Source: Candidatus Parcubacteria bacterium (GTDB lineage: Bacteria; Patescibacteriota; Minisyncoccia; Phycocordibacterales; SBAW01). Taken from it: a DNA stretch of 10,950 bases. The stretch is from positions 1 to 10,950 of the forward strand of contig JACMMG010000028.1 of the NCBI GenBank assembly GCA_014379165.1. The letters run 5' to 3'. Within the stretch, counting starts at the first letter, position 1; every line of letters begins with the position of its first letter. Positions 1 to 6,092 of the stretch are shown here, piece after piece. The notes under the pieces are model-generated. The model was given only the letters and a program-made list of their open reading frames with translations, was not told where the DNA came from and searched no databases. A program made the translations under genes and the position numbers.

Positions 1-45
1 GCGAAACTTGAAGTGCGCATGAAGGGACGCGAAACCCATGCTTAA
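1..45 (+). CDS. C-terminal end of an unknown gene (partial)
   Basis: Frame 1 is open from the window edge and ends at TAA 43-45, giving the last 14 residues (AKLEVRMKGRETHA). The tail is basic, but too short to identify. The ATG of the next gene at 38 overlaps this stop by 8 bases, which suggests the two belong to one transcript with coupled translation. Because the start lies outside the window, nothing can be said about its function. Confidence 0.5.
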   Translation, partial: AKLEVRMKGRETHA

Positions 46-295
46 AAATACAGTGCGTGTCGTTTTCTGCGATGAAACTCAAGGCGAGTATGTGGGGGAA
101 ACGCTGGTGGAAGACGCCGTTCGCAAGCTTGGCTTGCCACTGAATGCGGACCTGGAGGAAATGATAAGAAACGGGGATAAAACCGCGACAATCCGCATTC
201 CAAATTCTAAGCAGCAGGATGCTCAGACAGTCTATGGCATTTCTTGCCAACCATGGACACCGATGGACGGGGATACTTGCGATCAGTTCGAATGA
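38..295 (+). CDS. small hypothetical protein, 85 aa
   Basis: I do not recognise this protein. It is acidic, has three cysteines (two of them near the C-terminus), no signal peptide and no membrane segment. The first 60 residues look like a compact alpha/beta fold, with a beta-type start (TVRVVFCDE), a GEYVGETLVEDAVRKLGL helix region and a beta-type TATIRIP stretch. The tail after residue 65 is Asp, Pro and Thr rich and looks unstructured. The ATG at 38 overlaps the upstream stop by 8 bases, and AGGGACG (23-29) lies 8 bases ahead as a weak ribosome site. A Rho-independent terminator follows at 318-352, so this appears to be the last gene of its operon. The real C-terminus might differ, because the codons after about 235 look less protein-like. 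Confidence 0.5.
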   Translation: MLKNTVRVVFCDETQGEYVGETLVEDAVRKLGLPLNADLEEMIRNGDKTATIRIPNSKQQDAQTVYGISCQPWTPMDGDTCDQFE

Positions 296-317
296 ATTCT
301 TCGACTCATCGAACTCT

Positions 318-352
318 AAGAGGCTTCCACTGGTTGGAATGCCTTTTCTTTT
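318..352 (+). terminator. Rho-independent terminator after the 38-295 gene
   Basis: GGCTTCCA (322-329) pairs with TGGAATGCC (335-343), with one bulged base and a 5-base loop. The AAGA before the stem extends pairing into the following T run. The stem is followed by TTTTCTTTTTTTT (344-356). It separates the upstream operon from the peptidase gene. Confidence 0.7.
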
Positions 353-372
353 TTTTATCTGCTTTTTCAGGA

Positions 373-387
373 TGCTACTATTTATAT
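373..387 (+). promoter_or_regulatory. extended -10 promoter directly ahead of the S51 peptidase start
   Basis: TGC plus TACTAT (373-381) forms an extended -10 element. It ends 6 bases before the ATG at 388, so transcription would begin at or next to the A of the start codon. No Shine-Dalgarno sequence lies between. The -35 region (about 353-358, T-rich) is poor, as is usual for extended -10 promoters. It follows directly after the terminator at 318-352. Confidence 0.55.
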
Positions 388-1029
388 ATGCGTCTTTACC
401 TCTCTTCATATCACCTAGGGAATCAACCCGAACGCTTTGCAGCACTTGTGGGCGAAAACAAGCGTACAGCCGTCATTTCCAACGCCGCCGACATGTATTC
501 CCAAGAGTCTAAAGCGGATAAATTGCCCTCATATATAGAGGAACTTAAAAATATAGGCCTAAAGGGCGAACATCTGGATTTGCGCACGTATTTTGGCAAG
601 CAAGTAGAGCTAGCAGCAGAACTTTCAACCTATGGCGCCGTGTGGACGCTTGGAGGCAATGCGTTTCTTTTGCGAAGCGCCATGTTTCAAAGCGGATTTG
701 ATCAAGCAATTGAAACGCTCTTACAAGAAGACAAAATAGTGTATGGGGGTTTTAGCGCAGGTGCTGTTGTTGCAGCACCGACGCTCATCGGGCTAGAGAT
801 AGTGGACCCCGTGGCAGTTGTGAAAGAAGTCTACGGAGCTGAGCCGATATGGGAGGGACTTAACCTCGTTTCATATTCGATCGCGCCTCATTACATGTCT
901 AATCATGAAGAAGCTGCGGCAGTTAAAACGATGGTTGAATTCTTTGTGCAAGAAAACATTCCCTACAAAACGCTCCGAGATGGCCAAGCAATAGTTGTTG
1001 AAGGCAACAAGGAAGAGATTGTGGGGTAA
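388..1029 (+). CDS. peptidase S51 family (dipeptidase E-like) hydrolase, 213 aa
   Basis: This is a predicted cytoplasmic serine peptidase of family S51, whose characterised members cleave Asp-X dipeptides. The N-terminus RLYLSSYHLGN is typical of peptidase E-like proteins. The nucleophile motif GFSAGA places the catalytic Ser at residue 123, and a conserved APHYMSNH segment carries the likely catalytic His168. Gly-rich YGAVWTLGGNAFLLR (82-96) precedes the active site as in the family. Length fits (family about 210-240 aa). The same frame is open back to an ATG at 244, but that extension runs through the upstream terminator and has no similarity to the family. ATG 388 is the right start because it begins exactly at the family N-terminus and sits behind an extended -10 box. 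Substrate cannot be set from sequence; cyanophycinase-like or other S51 activities are possible. Confidence 0.85.
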   Translation: MRLYLSSYHLGNQPERFAALVGENKRTAVISNAADMYSQESKADKLPSYIEELKNIGLKGEHLDLRTYFGKQVELAAELSTYGAVWTLGGNAFLLRSAMFQSGFDQAIETLLQEDKIVYGGFSAGAVVAAPTLIGLEIVDPVAVVKEVYGAEPIWEGLNLVSYSIAPHYMSNHEEAAAVKTMVEFFVQENIPYKTLRDGQAIVVEGNKEEIVG

Positions 1030-1071
1030 CACTCAAAAAGTACTGAGGCAACTGAATAGCTCGGGCGGGGG

Positions 1072-1100
1072 CTGACAAGAACTAAAATTCGCGGTATGGT
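1072..1100 (+). promoter_or_regulatory. candidate sigma70-type promoter for the GNAT gene
   Basis: CTGACA (1072-1077) and TATGGT (1095-1100) are separated by exactly 17 bases. The start of transcription would fall near 1107, ahead of a ribosome site GCGAGGGAG (1114-1122), which lies 8 bases before the ATG at 1131. Unlike several other genes here, this one has a leader and a Shine-Dalgarno sequence. Confidence 0.4.
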
Positions 1101-1130
1101 TCTCCGCTAGAAAGCGAGGGAGTAACTCTG

Positions 1131-1649
1131 ATGATCATCTTGTCTCCTGAAAAGTCGATTGAGACCGGCAAGACAGGGGTGGTGCTTCGTCAGTTCGCTC
1201 CTGCAGACGCGGCGCCGCTGTTTGAGCTCATCGAGGCTAATTGGGAGCACTTGAACCGGGGGAATGACGTGACTGCGCAAAAATACCCCACCCTAGAGTG
1301 CGTACGTGTGAGCATCGAAACACCCCTAAATCCGAAAAAGTCCCGGTGGGGAATTTGGAGCGGCAGCTGTTTGGTGGGAAGCGTTAATCTTACGCCTCTT
1401 TCACCCTCCGACGCGGAAATAGCTTACTGGGTCGGCGAGGAATACTGCGGGAGAGGCGTTGCCACCGTCGCAACCGTTGCTCTTGTTCCGCACGCGTTTC
1501 GCGTCAGAGGGTTTAAAACTCTGTATGCAAGCGCTCGGCGAGAAAACATCGGGAGCCAACTAGTGCTTCAGCGAGCCGGATTTCGGTTCCGCCAGAATTT
1601 CGACAAGAGCATACAATTCTCTCAAAATACATGGATTCAAAACCTTTAA
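1131..1649 (+). CDS. GNAT family N-acetyltransferase (RimJ/RimL-like), 172 aa
   Basis: This protein is predicted to transfer an acetyl group from acetyl-CoA to an amine, either a protein N-terminus or a small molecule. The Acetyltransf_3-type fold is visible. It has a beta1 start VVLRQFAPADAAPLFELI (17-34), the pair of strands WGIWSGSCLVGSVNLTPL (73-90), and AEIAYWVGEEYCGRGVATVA (95-114) with the acetyl-CoA pyrophosphate loop YCGRGVA. RRENIGSQLVLQRAGF (136-151) carries the conserved Asn139, Ser142 and GF of motif B. Length is usual for the RimJ/RimL group. The gene stands alone between its own promoter and terminator. It looks more GC-rich than the genes after it, which could mean recent acquisition. 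The acceptor substrate is unknown. Confidence 0.85.
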   Translation: MIILSPEKSIETGKTGVVLRQFAPADAAPLFELIEANWEHLNRGNDVTAQKYPTLECVRVSIETPLNPKKSRWGIWSGSCLVGSVNLTPLSPSDAEIAYWVGEEYCGRGVATVATVALVPHAFRVRGFKTLYASARRENIGSQLVLQRAGFRFRQNFDKSIQFSQNTWIQNL

Positions 1650-1651
1650 CA

Positions 1652-1686
1652 GAGCCGCACTTCCACGGGCGGTTCTTTTTTATTTC
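1652..1686 (+). terminator. Rho-independent terminator after the GNAT gene
   Basis: GAGCCGC (1652-1658) pairs with GCGGTTC (1669-1675) through 7 pairs including one G-U, with a 10-base loop. It is followed by a T-rich run (TTTTTTATTT). It lies 2 bases after the stop codon. Confidence 0.75.
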
Positions 1687-1738
1687 CACCCATTTAACAT
1701 TACGGGTTACTCAGATGCAGGAGATATTTTTTTGTTAC

Positions 1739-1767
1739 TTTCTTATTCGCGCGAATTAGAATATACT
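1739..1767 (+). promoter_or_regulatory. arsR-type promoter with embedded operator palindrome
   Basis: The -10 box TATACT (1762-1767) ends 7 bases before the GTG start at 1775; a weak -35, TTTCTT, lies at 1739-1744. The spacer is filled by a 22-bp palindrome at 1740-1761, centred on ATTCGCGCGAAT, with a single mismatched pair (1744/1757). A bound dimer would block RNA polymerase, so autorepression is the simple reading. The 17-base ATTCGCGCGAATTAGAA recurs exactly in the palindrome behind the gene. Confidence 0.75.
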
Positions 1768-1774
1768 GCCGCGC

Positions 1775-2044
1775 GTGAAAAAGGAGATAGAATTTGAACG
1801 CCAATTGAAGATCCTGGCCAATCGCCGCAGGCTTGCCATCCTTACCCTTCTTAAAATAAAGCGGGAAGGGAATGTTGGCGATATTTCAGCGGCCATACGG
1901 CTCTCGTTTACTTCAACCTCTAAGCATCTCACTATGCTCGAACGAGCCGGATTTATCGAAAAAGAACAGCGGAGCCTGAATGTGTTTTACCGTCTTGCTT
2001 CGAAGGAGCACGCGCTTCTGGGGCATATCTTGACAAGCCTTTAA
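1775..2044 (+). CDS. ArsR-family winged-helix repressor, 89 aa
   Basis: A small DNA-binding regulator. The winged helix-turn-helix covers roughly residues 15-75: ILANRRRLAILTLL (13-26), GNVGDISAAIRLSFTSTSKHLTMLERAGFIEKE (32-64), and a wing ending in NVFYRL. The recognition helix is about 46-59. There is no cysteine in the whole protein, so the ELCVCDL metal site of arsenic and cadmium sensors is absent. It therefore either senses something else or acts as a simple autorepressor. The start is GTG 1775, placed 7 bases behind a -10 box. The AAGGAG found just inside the gene (1781-1786) is part of the coding sequence and has no in-frame start at a proper distance. Matching palindromes before and after the gene suggest it controls itself and the DUF1801/YdeI genes that follow. 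Confidence 0.85.
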   Translation: MKKEIEFERQLKILANRRRLAILTLLKIKREGNVGDISAAIRLSFTSTSKHLTMLERAGFIEKEQRSLNVFYRLASKEHALLGHILTSL

Positions 2045-2054
2045 ACTTAACTCA

Positions 2055-2090
2055 TCTTATTTTCTAATTCGCGCGAATTAGAAAATAAGA
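2055..2090 (+). promoter_or_regulatory. 36-bp perfect palindrome, second predicted ArsR operator
   Basis: The sequence is perfectly self-complementary over 36 bp, centred between 2072 and 2073, with core CTAATTCGCGCGAATTAG. The 17 bases ATTCGCGCGAATTAGAA (2067-2083) are identical to part of the operator in the arsR promoter. It lies between the arsR stop and the DUF1801 promoter, ending 7 bases before that promoter's -35 box. As RNA it could also fold into a 16-bp hairpin with a CGCG loop at the end of the arsR message, but it lacks a proper T tract, so an operator role is favoured. Confidence 0.75.
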
Positions 2091-2097
2091 AATAGTT

Positions 2098-2127
2098 TTG
2101 GAACAAAAATATTGATAGGTATATACT
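2098..2127 (+). promoter_or_regulatory. promoter of the DUF1801-YdeI unit
   Basis: TTGGAA (2098-2103) and TATACT (2122-2127) are spaced by 18 bases. The -10 ends 6 bases before the ATG at 2134 and no Shine-Dalgarno sequence lies between, so a leaderless message is predicted. The 36-bp palindrome lies immediately upstream. Confidence 0.6.
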
Positions 2128-2133
2128 ATTTTC

Positions 2134-2493
2134 ATGAAAACCTATAAAGACATCGACAGTTATATAGAGGACTACCCGAAAGATGTTCAGAGTATTTTGA
2201 AGAAATTACGCGCAACGATCAAAAAAGCGGCACCAAACGCAACGGAAGCGATTAGCTATGGCATTCCTACATTTAAATTAAACGGTAACTTGGTGCATTT
2301 TGGCGGCTTTGAAAAACATATAGGATTGTATCCGGGGTCTGGAGCAATCAAAATCTTCAAAAAAGACTTGTTGAAATATAAAGGAGGGAAAGGAACTATA
2401 CAATTTCCTATCGACGAGCCGCTACCTTTTGACTTAATAACCAAGATTGTTAAGTTGCGAGTTACGCAAAATCTTAAAAAGGCTAAAAAATAA
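2134..2493 (+). CDS. DUF1801 (YdhG/frataxin-like fold) protein, 119 aa
   Basis: The whole length matches the DUF1801/YdhG pattern: IDSYIEDYPKDVQSILKKLRATI (7-29), the hallmark PNATEAISYGIPTFKLNG (34-51), LVHFGGFEKHIGLYPGSGAI (53-72) and KGTIQFPIDEPLPFDLI (85-101). A basic Lys-rich tail closes it. Some members are annotated as intracellular iron chaperones because of the frataxin-like fold, but the biochemical role is poorly defined. It is cytoplasmic, with no membrane segment. It begins 6 bases behind a -10 box, and is followed after 5 bases by the YdeI-like gene, so the two are probably cotranscribed. The upstream palindrome suggests control by the ArsR-family protein. Confidence 0.85.
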   Translation: MKTYKDIDSYIEDYPKDVQSILKKLRATIKKAAPNATEAISYGIPTFKLNGNLVHFGGFEKHIGLYPGSGAIKIFKKDLLKYKGGKGTIQFPIDEPLPFDLITKIVKLRVTQNLKKAKK

Positions 2494-2498
2494 TCGGC

Positions 2499-3062
2499 AT
2501 GGATATTAAAACCATCAACGCTTACAGCGCACGTGAGTTTAGGGCATGGCTTCGGAAAAATCACAAAAAAGAAACAAAAGTCGCGGTTATTTTGCACAAA
2601 AAGCACACAGGGAAGACTGCGCCTACGCATCGACAGATGATAGAAGAGGCAATTTGCTATGGCTGGATAGATACGACCATAAAACGACTCGACGAAGATA
2701 CTTTTTTGCGGCATTTCTCCCGCCGCAATAGTAAAAGTAAATGGAGTGACAACACGCTCTCCTACGCCAAGCGGCTCCTTAAGGAGGGCAAGATGAGCAC
2801 AGAGGGCAAACGGTTTTATACATTGGGCCTCTCAAGGCCGACCCATGACTACGGGATACCAAAAGATCCGCCCATGCCCCTAGAGCTTAAAAAAGCACTT
2901 TCAAAAAACAAAACCGCGAAAAAGAATTTTGAGCTGTATCCGCCCTCGATGAAGAAAATGCTGTATCGGTGGATTTTGCACGGCAAACTTGCCGAGACGC
3001 GCGCTAAACGCATTGCACGAGTTATACAAGGAGCAAATAAAGGAGAAAGAAATATAGTATAA
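2499..3062 (+). CDS. YdeI/OmpD-associated family protein, 187 aa
   Basis: This belongs to the family named for bacteriocin protection and YdeI or OmpD association. The signature EEAICYGWIDTTIKRLDEDTFL (49-70) is followed by RHFSRRNSKSKWSDNTLSYAKRLLKEGKM (71-99), the Arg/Trp-rich core of the family. A C-terminal helical part, LELKKALSKNKTAKKNFELYPPSMKKMLYRWI, matches the usual OmdA end with the conserved FELYPPS-type element. The protein is basic and cytoplasmic. It starts 5 bases after the DUF1801 stop, with no clear ribosome site. Families of this kind are often found beside DUF1801 and ArsR genes. Molecular function is unknown. Confidence 0.85.
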   Translation: MDIKTINAYSAREFRAWLRKNHKKETKVAVILHKKHTGKTAPTHRQMIEEAICYGWIDTTIKRLDEDTFLRHFSRRNSKSKWSDNTLSYAKRLLKEGKMSTEGKRFYTLGLSRPTHDYGIPKDPPMPLELKKALSKNKTAKKNFELYPPSMKKMLYRWILHGKLAETRAKRIARVIQGANKGERNIV

Positions 3063-3074
3063 GATAAAAGCTAT

Positions 3075-3479
3075 ATGACTATTCTAAAAAGCATTGGAGC
3101 AATAGTGGCGGGGTTTTTGACCGTCGTTATCTTAAGCGTCGGGACAGACTATATATTGGAAGCGCTCGGCGTCTTTCCGCCCGCAAGCGAGCAAGGATTA
3201 TATGTTACATGGATGTTGGTCCTTGCGTTTATATATAGAAGCATTTACACGGTCGCGGGTGGGTATGTTACCGCAATGCTCGCACCCGCGAACCCACTGC
3301 GCCACATTATTGTGCTTGGTGTACTTGGAACATTGGGGGGTATAGTCGGCGTATTTGTCGGCTGGGACCTCTCTTCGCACTGGTACCCGATAGCCCTTGC
3401 CGTAACCGCATTCCCGCTGATATGGCTTGGAGGAAAAATATGGAAGAGACGACGTGGAGTTCAAAGTAATTTTTCTTAA
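3075..3479 (+). CDS. four-helix integral membrane protein, 134 aa
   Basis: I do not recognise a characterised family. Four hydrophobic segments are seen at about residues 6-28, 43-66, 76-97 and 103-121. A basic tail KIWKRRRGVQ suggests a cytoplasmic C-terminus. Small residues are common in the helices (GGYVTAMLAP, LGVLGTLGGIVGVFVG), which suggests tight packing. Similar small four-helix proteins are common as uncharacterised membrane proteins in bacteria. The ATG lies 12 bases after the YdeI stop. The only ribosome site, AAGGAG at 3040-3045, is 29 bases away and too far. A TAAGAT box (3060-3065) 9 bases ahead might serve as its own -10. It could be the last gene of the ArsR-controlled unit. 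Confidence 0.7.
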   Translation: MTILKSIGAIVAGFLTVVILSVGTDYILEALGVFPPASEQGLYVTWMLVLAFIYRSIYTVAGGYVTAMLAPANPLRHIIVLGVLGTLGGIVGVFVGWDLSSHWYPIALAVTAFPLIWLGGKIWKRRRGVQSNFS

Positions 3480-3501
3480 GAGTTTTCGAAAATGCTATTA
3501 T
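3473..3501 (+). promoter_or_regulatory. extended -10 promoter of the HIT-hydrolase-PNPOx-phosphatase operon
   Basis: TGC plus TATTAT (3493-3501) forms an extended -10 element, with a weak -35, TTCTTA (3473-3478), 17 bases upstream. The -10 ends 7 bases before the ATG at 3509, with no Shine-Dalgarno sequence between. A 10-bp palindrome, TTTTCGAAAA (3483-3492), sits in the spacer. Confidence 0.6.
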
Positions 3502-3508
3502 CCTACGT

Positions 3509-3967
3509 ATGGTTGAGGACTGCATTTTTTGCAAAATCGTACGGGGTGAGGCGCCGAGCTATACTATTTGGGAAGACGAAAAGCATTTAGCTTTTCTCTC
3601 TATTTTTCCCAATACCGAGGGCACTACCGTTGTCATAACTAAAGAGCATCATCCAAGCTATGCATTTGCATTGCCCGATGACGTTTTGACGGGTTTAATT
3701 CTTGCCACAAAAAAAGTGGCAAACTTGCTCGACTCGAAGCTCGAGGATGTAGGCCGAAGTGCCATGGTATTTGAGGGCTTTGGGGTAGACCATATACATG
3801 CAAAGCTTTTCCCCATGCACGGCACCGCCGACATGAAAGAGTTTAAGGTTATTGAGTCAAAGATAGCGAAATATTTTGACCAGTACGAAGGCTACATCTC
3901 CTCGCACGATTATGAACGTGCCGACGACACCAAACTTGCTGAGTTAGCAAAAAAACTCAAAGGATAA
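3509..3967 (+). CDS. HIT-family nucleotide hydrolase/transferase-like protein, 152 aa
   Basis: The histidine triad superfamily cleaves nucleotide phosphoramidates, dinucleoside polyphosphates or related compounds through a covalent His-nucleotide intermediate. The N-terminal zinc-type motif CIFCKIVRGEAPS (5-17) is present. The active-site loop GVDHIHAKLFPMH (92-104) holds His95 and the expected nucleophile His97. The third position of the HxHxH triad is Lys99 rather than His. This occurs in a recognisable branch of the family, so loss of activity should not be assumed. Length is normal. It is the first gene of a four-gene operon, with the hydrolase starting 2 bases after its stop. Confidence 0.85.
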   Translation: MVEDCIFCKIVRGEAPSYTIWEDEKHLAFLSIFPNTEGTTVVITKEHHPSYAFALPDDVLTGLILATKKVANLLDSKLEDVGRSAMVFEGFGVDHIHAKLFPMHGTADMKEFKVIESKIAKYFDQYEGYISSHDYERADDTKLAELAKKLKG

Positions 3968-3969
3968 TT

Positions 3970-4854
3970 ATGAAATTTGAATACGTCTGGACAGAGGATG
4001 ATCTGCGCCTCATGGGCGCACATTACCCAGGCAAAGATACGTGTGTAATCGGAGTGCACGGTATGTCCGGCAACGTTATTGAGAATTTCTTTACAAACGT
4101 GCTTGGTGAGCGGCTTGCCGAAAAAGGTATTGGTTTTATCTACGCGCACAATCGTGGTTATTCGCACATAAACGACATAGCCACCAAGCCGATTAACAAA
4201 AAAGATAATGGCTGGAACTTTAAGCGAGTTGGTGTTGTGTACGAATTATTTGAAGATAGCCTTAAAGATATAACAGCATGGGTTGCCAAAGCGCGCGAGC
4301 TTGGATATTCAAAAATTATTCTGCTTGGACATAGTCTTGGTTCTAATAAAACAATTTATTACCTCTACAAAAATCCGTCTGAAGATATTGCAGGCGTAAT
4401 TCTTGCATCACCCCCAGATTTAGTGGGCTCCGCGCAAGTAAAGTACAGCGAAAATCATAAAAAACTGCTTTTACAGGCACAAGCATTTGTTGCACAGGGG
4501 CAGCCGCGCGAACTTTTAGACGGCCAGTTGTGGAACTGGTATAAACTGAGCGCGCAAACCTACTTAAGTCTCTTCCAAGAAGGTGGGGCAGCGCATAATT
4601 TACCATATGCTACGAAACCAGAAAAATTCGAGCAGTTGGCAAGTTTGACTCAGCCAATACTAATAGTTGCGGGCGAGTATGACGATATAAAGATCAATAA
4701 TTTAAAAGAGGAAATGGAACTTATCAAAACAAAAGCGATCTCTTCATCTGATGTCCAAATCGAATTTATAGAAGGCGGCAATCATAACTACGAAAATCGC
4801 GAAAATGCATTTGCCGAAACTATATTAAAGTGGGTTGAAAATAAATATGCCTAG
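3970..4854 (+). CDS. alpha/beta hydrolase, 294 aa
   Basis: A cytoplasmic alpha/beta-hydrolase, resembling the DUF1749/UPF0613 type. The oxyanion region VIGVHGMSGN (26-35) is followed by the nucleophile elbow LLGHSLGS (118-125) with Ser122. A variable cap spans about 155-215, and the strand LIVAGEYDDI (231-240) carries the acid (Asp238 or Asp239). EGGNHNYENRE (268-278) provides His272. All three catalytic positions are present, so an active esterase or acyl hydrolase is likely; the substrate is unknown. The start is firm: AAAGGA (3959-3964) lies 5 bases before the ATG. The next gene overlaps its stop by 8 bases. Confidence 0.85.
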   Translation: MKFEYVWTEDDLRLMGAHYPGKDTCVIGVHGMSGNVIENFFTNVLGERLAEKGIGFIYAHNRGYSHINDIATKPINKKDNGWNFKRVGVVYELFEDSLKDITAWVAKARELGYSKIILLGHSLGSNKTIYYLYKNPSEDIAGVILASPPDLVGSAQVKYSENHKKLLLQAQAFVAQGQPRELLDGQLWNWYKLSAQTYLSLFQEGGAAHNLPYATKPEKFEQLASLTQPILIVAGEYDDIKINNLKEEMELIKTKAISSSDVQIEFIEGGNHNYENRENAFAETILKWVENKYA

Positions 4855-5314
4855 CGCTGAGAGAGCAAAAGAGATAATTTCGAAGATTATTTATATGACG
4901 ATTGCTTCTGTTTCTAAGGATGGCCAGCCTTGGAATACACCTGTATATTGCGCATTTGATGAGGTATATAACTTTTATTGGGCATCTTGGAAGGAGAACC
5001 AGCACTCAAAAAATATTGCAGAAAATCAAGATATTTTTATCGTGATCTATGATTCGGCTGCTCCAGAAGGCACGGGCGAAGGGGTGTATATAAAGGCAAA
5101 GGCGCAGGCGCTAACCGATCCGAAAGACATTGAACAAGCAGCTAAATATACATTTGGAAGAAAAGGAGGAAAGCCCAGAAAACCAGAAGAGTATTTAGGT
5201 GACTACCCGCGCCGCATGTACAAAGCAATCCCCGAAAAATTCTGGATGAATGGCGACGGAGATATCGACGGTAATTACATCGACGTTCGAGTAGAAATAA
5301 AAATTCATGTCTGA
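4847..5314 (+). CDS. pyridoxamine 5'-phosphate oxidase family (FMN-binding split barrel) protein, 155 aa
   Basis: A predicted flavin-binding split-barrel protein. The core pattern MTIASVSKDGQPWNTPVYCAFD (17-38) followed by NFYWASWKENQHSKNIAENQDIFIVIYDS (42-70) is typical of the PNPOx-like superfamily. The YWAS...HSKNI segment lies where FMN phosphate is usually bound. GVYIKAKAQAL (79-89) and a C-terminal strand (NYIDVRVEIKI) complete the barrel. The protein is too short and diverged to call a true PdxH. It might act as an FMN or F420-type reductase, or as a binding protein. I prefer ATG 4847 over the in-frame TTG at 4835, since ATG 4847 overlaps the upstream stop by 8 bases, as the next gene in the operon also does. 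Confidence 0.8.
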   Translation: MPSAERAKEIISKIIYMTIASVSKDGQPWNTPVYCAFDEVYNFYWASWKENQHSKNIAENQDIFIVIYDSAAPEGTGEGVYIKAKAQALTDPKDIEQAAKYTFGRKGGKPRKPEEYLGDYPRRMYKAIPEKFWMNGDGDIDGNYIDVRVEIKIHV

Positions 5315-5960
5315 TACAGACTTCAAAAAGATTGTTTATTTTGTCCGGCATGGAGAAAGTGAGGGAAACGCCGCGCCTGTTTTCCAGGCTCCTGACTCTC
5401 CCTTAAATGCGAAAGGAAAAGAGCAGGCCATTTCAATTGCGCAAAGGGTAGCCAATCTTTCTTTCGATACTTTGATATCAAGCCCATGGCCGCGTACAAG
5501 AGAAACAGCGCAAGCGATTGCAAAAACAACTAACAAAACTCCGCACTATGAGGAATTGTTTGTAGAGCGTATTAAACCAACTCGGCTTAATGGCAAACCC
5601 TACAGCGACGAGGAGGCCAATGCATTATGGAAGAAATGGGACAAAAGCCTTCATACGTCTGGTTTAAGGGTGGAGGATGGCGAGAATTTTGACGATATTA
5701 TTGCACGTGCGGATAAAGCACTCGATTTTTTGAAGAATCGACCTGAAAAATCGATACTTGTTGTGGGGCACGGATTTTTTATGAAGACGATATTTGCCCG
5801 AGTGCTACTTGATACATCGTTAAGCGGAGATAATTTTAGGAATTTTCAGGCACGGGCAAAAACAGAAAATACCGGCCTTTCAGCACTCATCTACGACAAG
5901 GTGCTTGAAAATTTCTCATGGCGTATGTGGATATACAACGACCATGCACATTTAGGTTGA
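5307..5960 (+). CDS. histidine phosphatase family protein (phosphoglycerate mutase-like), 217 aa
   Basis: A cytoplasmic member of branch 1 of the histidine phosphatase superfamily, using a phospho-histidine intermediate. The motif VRHGESEGN (13-21) has the catalytic Arg14 and His15. SSPWPRTRETA (58-68) carries the second conserved Arg63. A Glu around residue 86-87 is the likely proton donor. VVGHGFFMK (152-160) supplies the second active-site His155. All core residues are intact. The substrate could be a sugar phosphate, nucleotide or phosphoprotein; sequence does not decide it. It is the last gene of the operon, with its ATG overlapping the PNPOx stop by 8 bases. No clear terminator follows. 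Confidence 0.88.
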   Translation: MSDTDFKKIVYFVRHGESEGNAAPVFQAPDSPLNAKGKEQAISIAQRVANLSFDTLISSPWPRTRETAQAIAKTTNKTPHYEELFVERIKPTRLNGKPYSDEEANALWKKWDKSLHTSGLRVEDGENFDDIIARADKALDFLKNRPEKSILVVGHGFFMKTIFARVLLDTSLSGDNFRNFQARAKTENTGLSALIYDKVLENFSWRMWIYNDHAHLG

Positions 5961-5997
5961 GATTCAAAACTTTTTAGAAAATAACTATACGCAAAGC

Positions 5998-6030
5998 TTG
6001 ACAAAAGGTTTTAAATAACGTATTCATAAT
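5998..6030 (+). promoter_or_regulatory. strong promoter of the small membrane protein gene
   Basis: A consensus -35 TTGACA (5998-6003) is followed after 17 bases by TATTCA (6021-6026), merging into CATAAT (6025-6030). Transcription would start near 6033-6037, right at an AAGGAGG (6033-6039). This is the best -35 box in the window. Confidence 0.65.
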
Positions 6031-6092
6031 ACAAGGAGGACATTGCGAGTTATTCGCGCGTCTTTCCCAGATCCTGATAGAGAGGGAGACAG

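Noticed and set aside
244..387. N-terminal extension of the peptidase S51 gene with a hydrophobic stretch, suggesting a membrane anchor
   Set aside because: The extension translates through the terminator at 318-352 and the extended -10 box. The family N-terminus begins exactly at ATG 388.
219..512. Overlapping 97-codon + strand frame across the same intergenic region
   Set aside because: It crosses the terminator and runs out of phase with the well-supported peptidase gene; no family features.
1030..1130. A possible terminator or riboswitch between the peptidase and GNAT genes
   Set aside because: Only a 4-bp GCGG/CCGC pairing (1091-1107) is visible, with no T tract and no recognisable aptamer structure.
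3483..3492. TTTTCGAAAA palindrome in the HIT operon promoter as an operator
   Set aside because: Ten bases of simple sequence without a second copy or a linked regulator; kept only as a note in the promoter entry.
6050..6060. TTATTCGCGCG matches 11 bases of the arsR operator, suggesting a third operator near the minigene promoter
   Set aside because: Only a left half is present; the right arm (GAATTAG) is absent, so binding by the same dimer is not supported.
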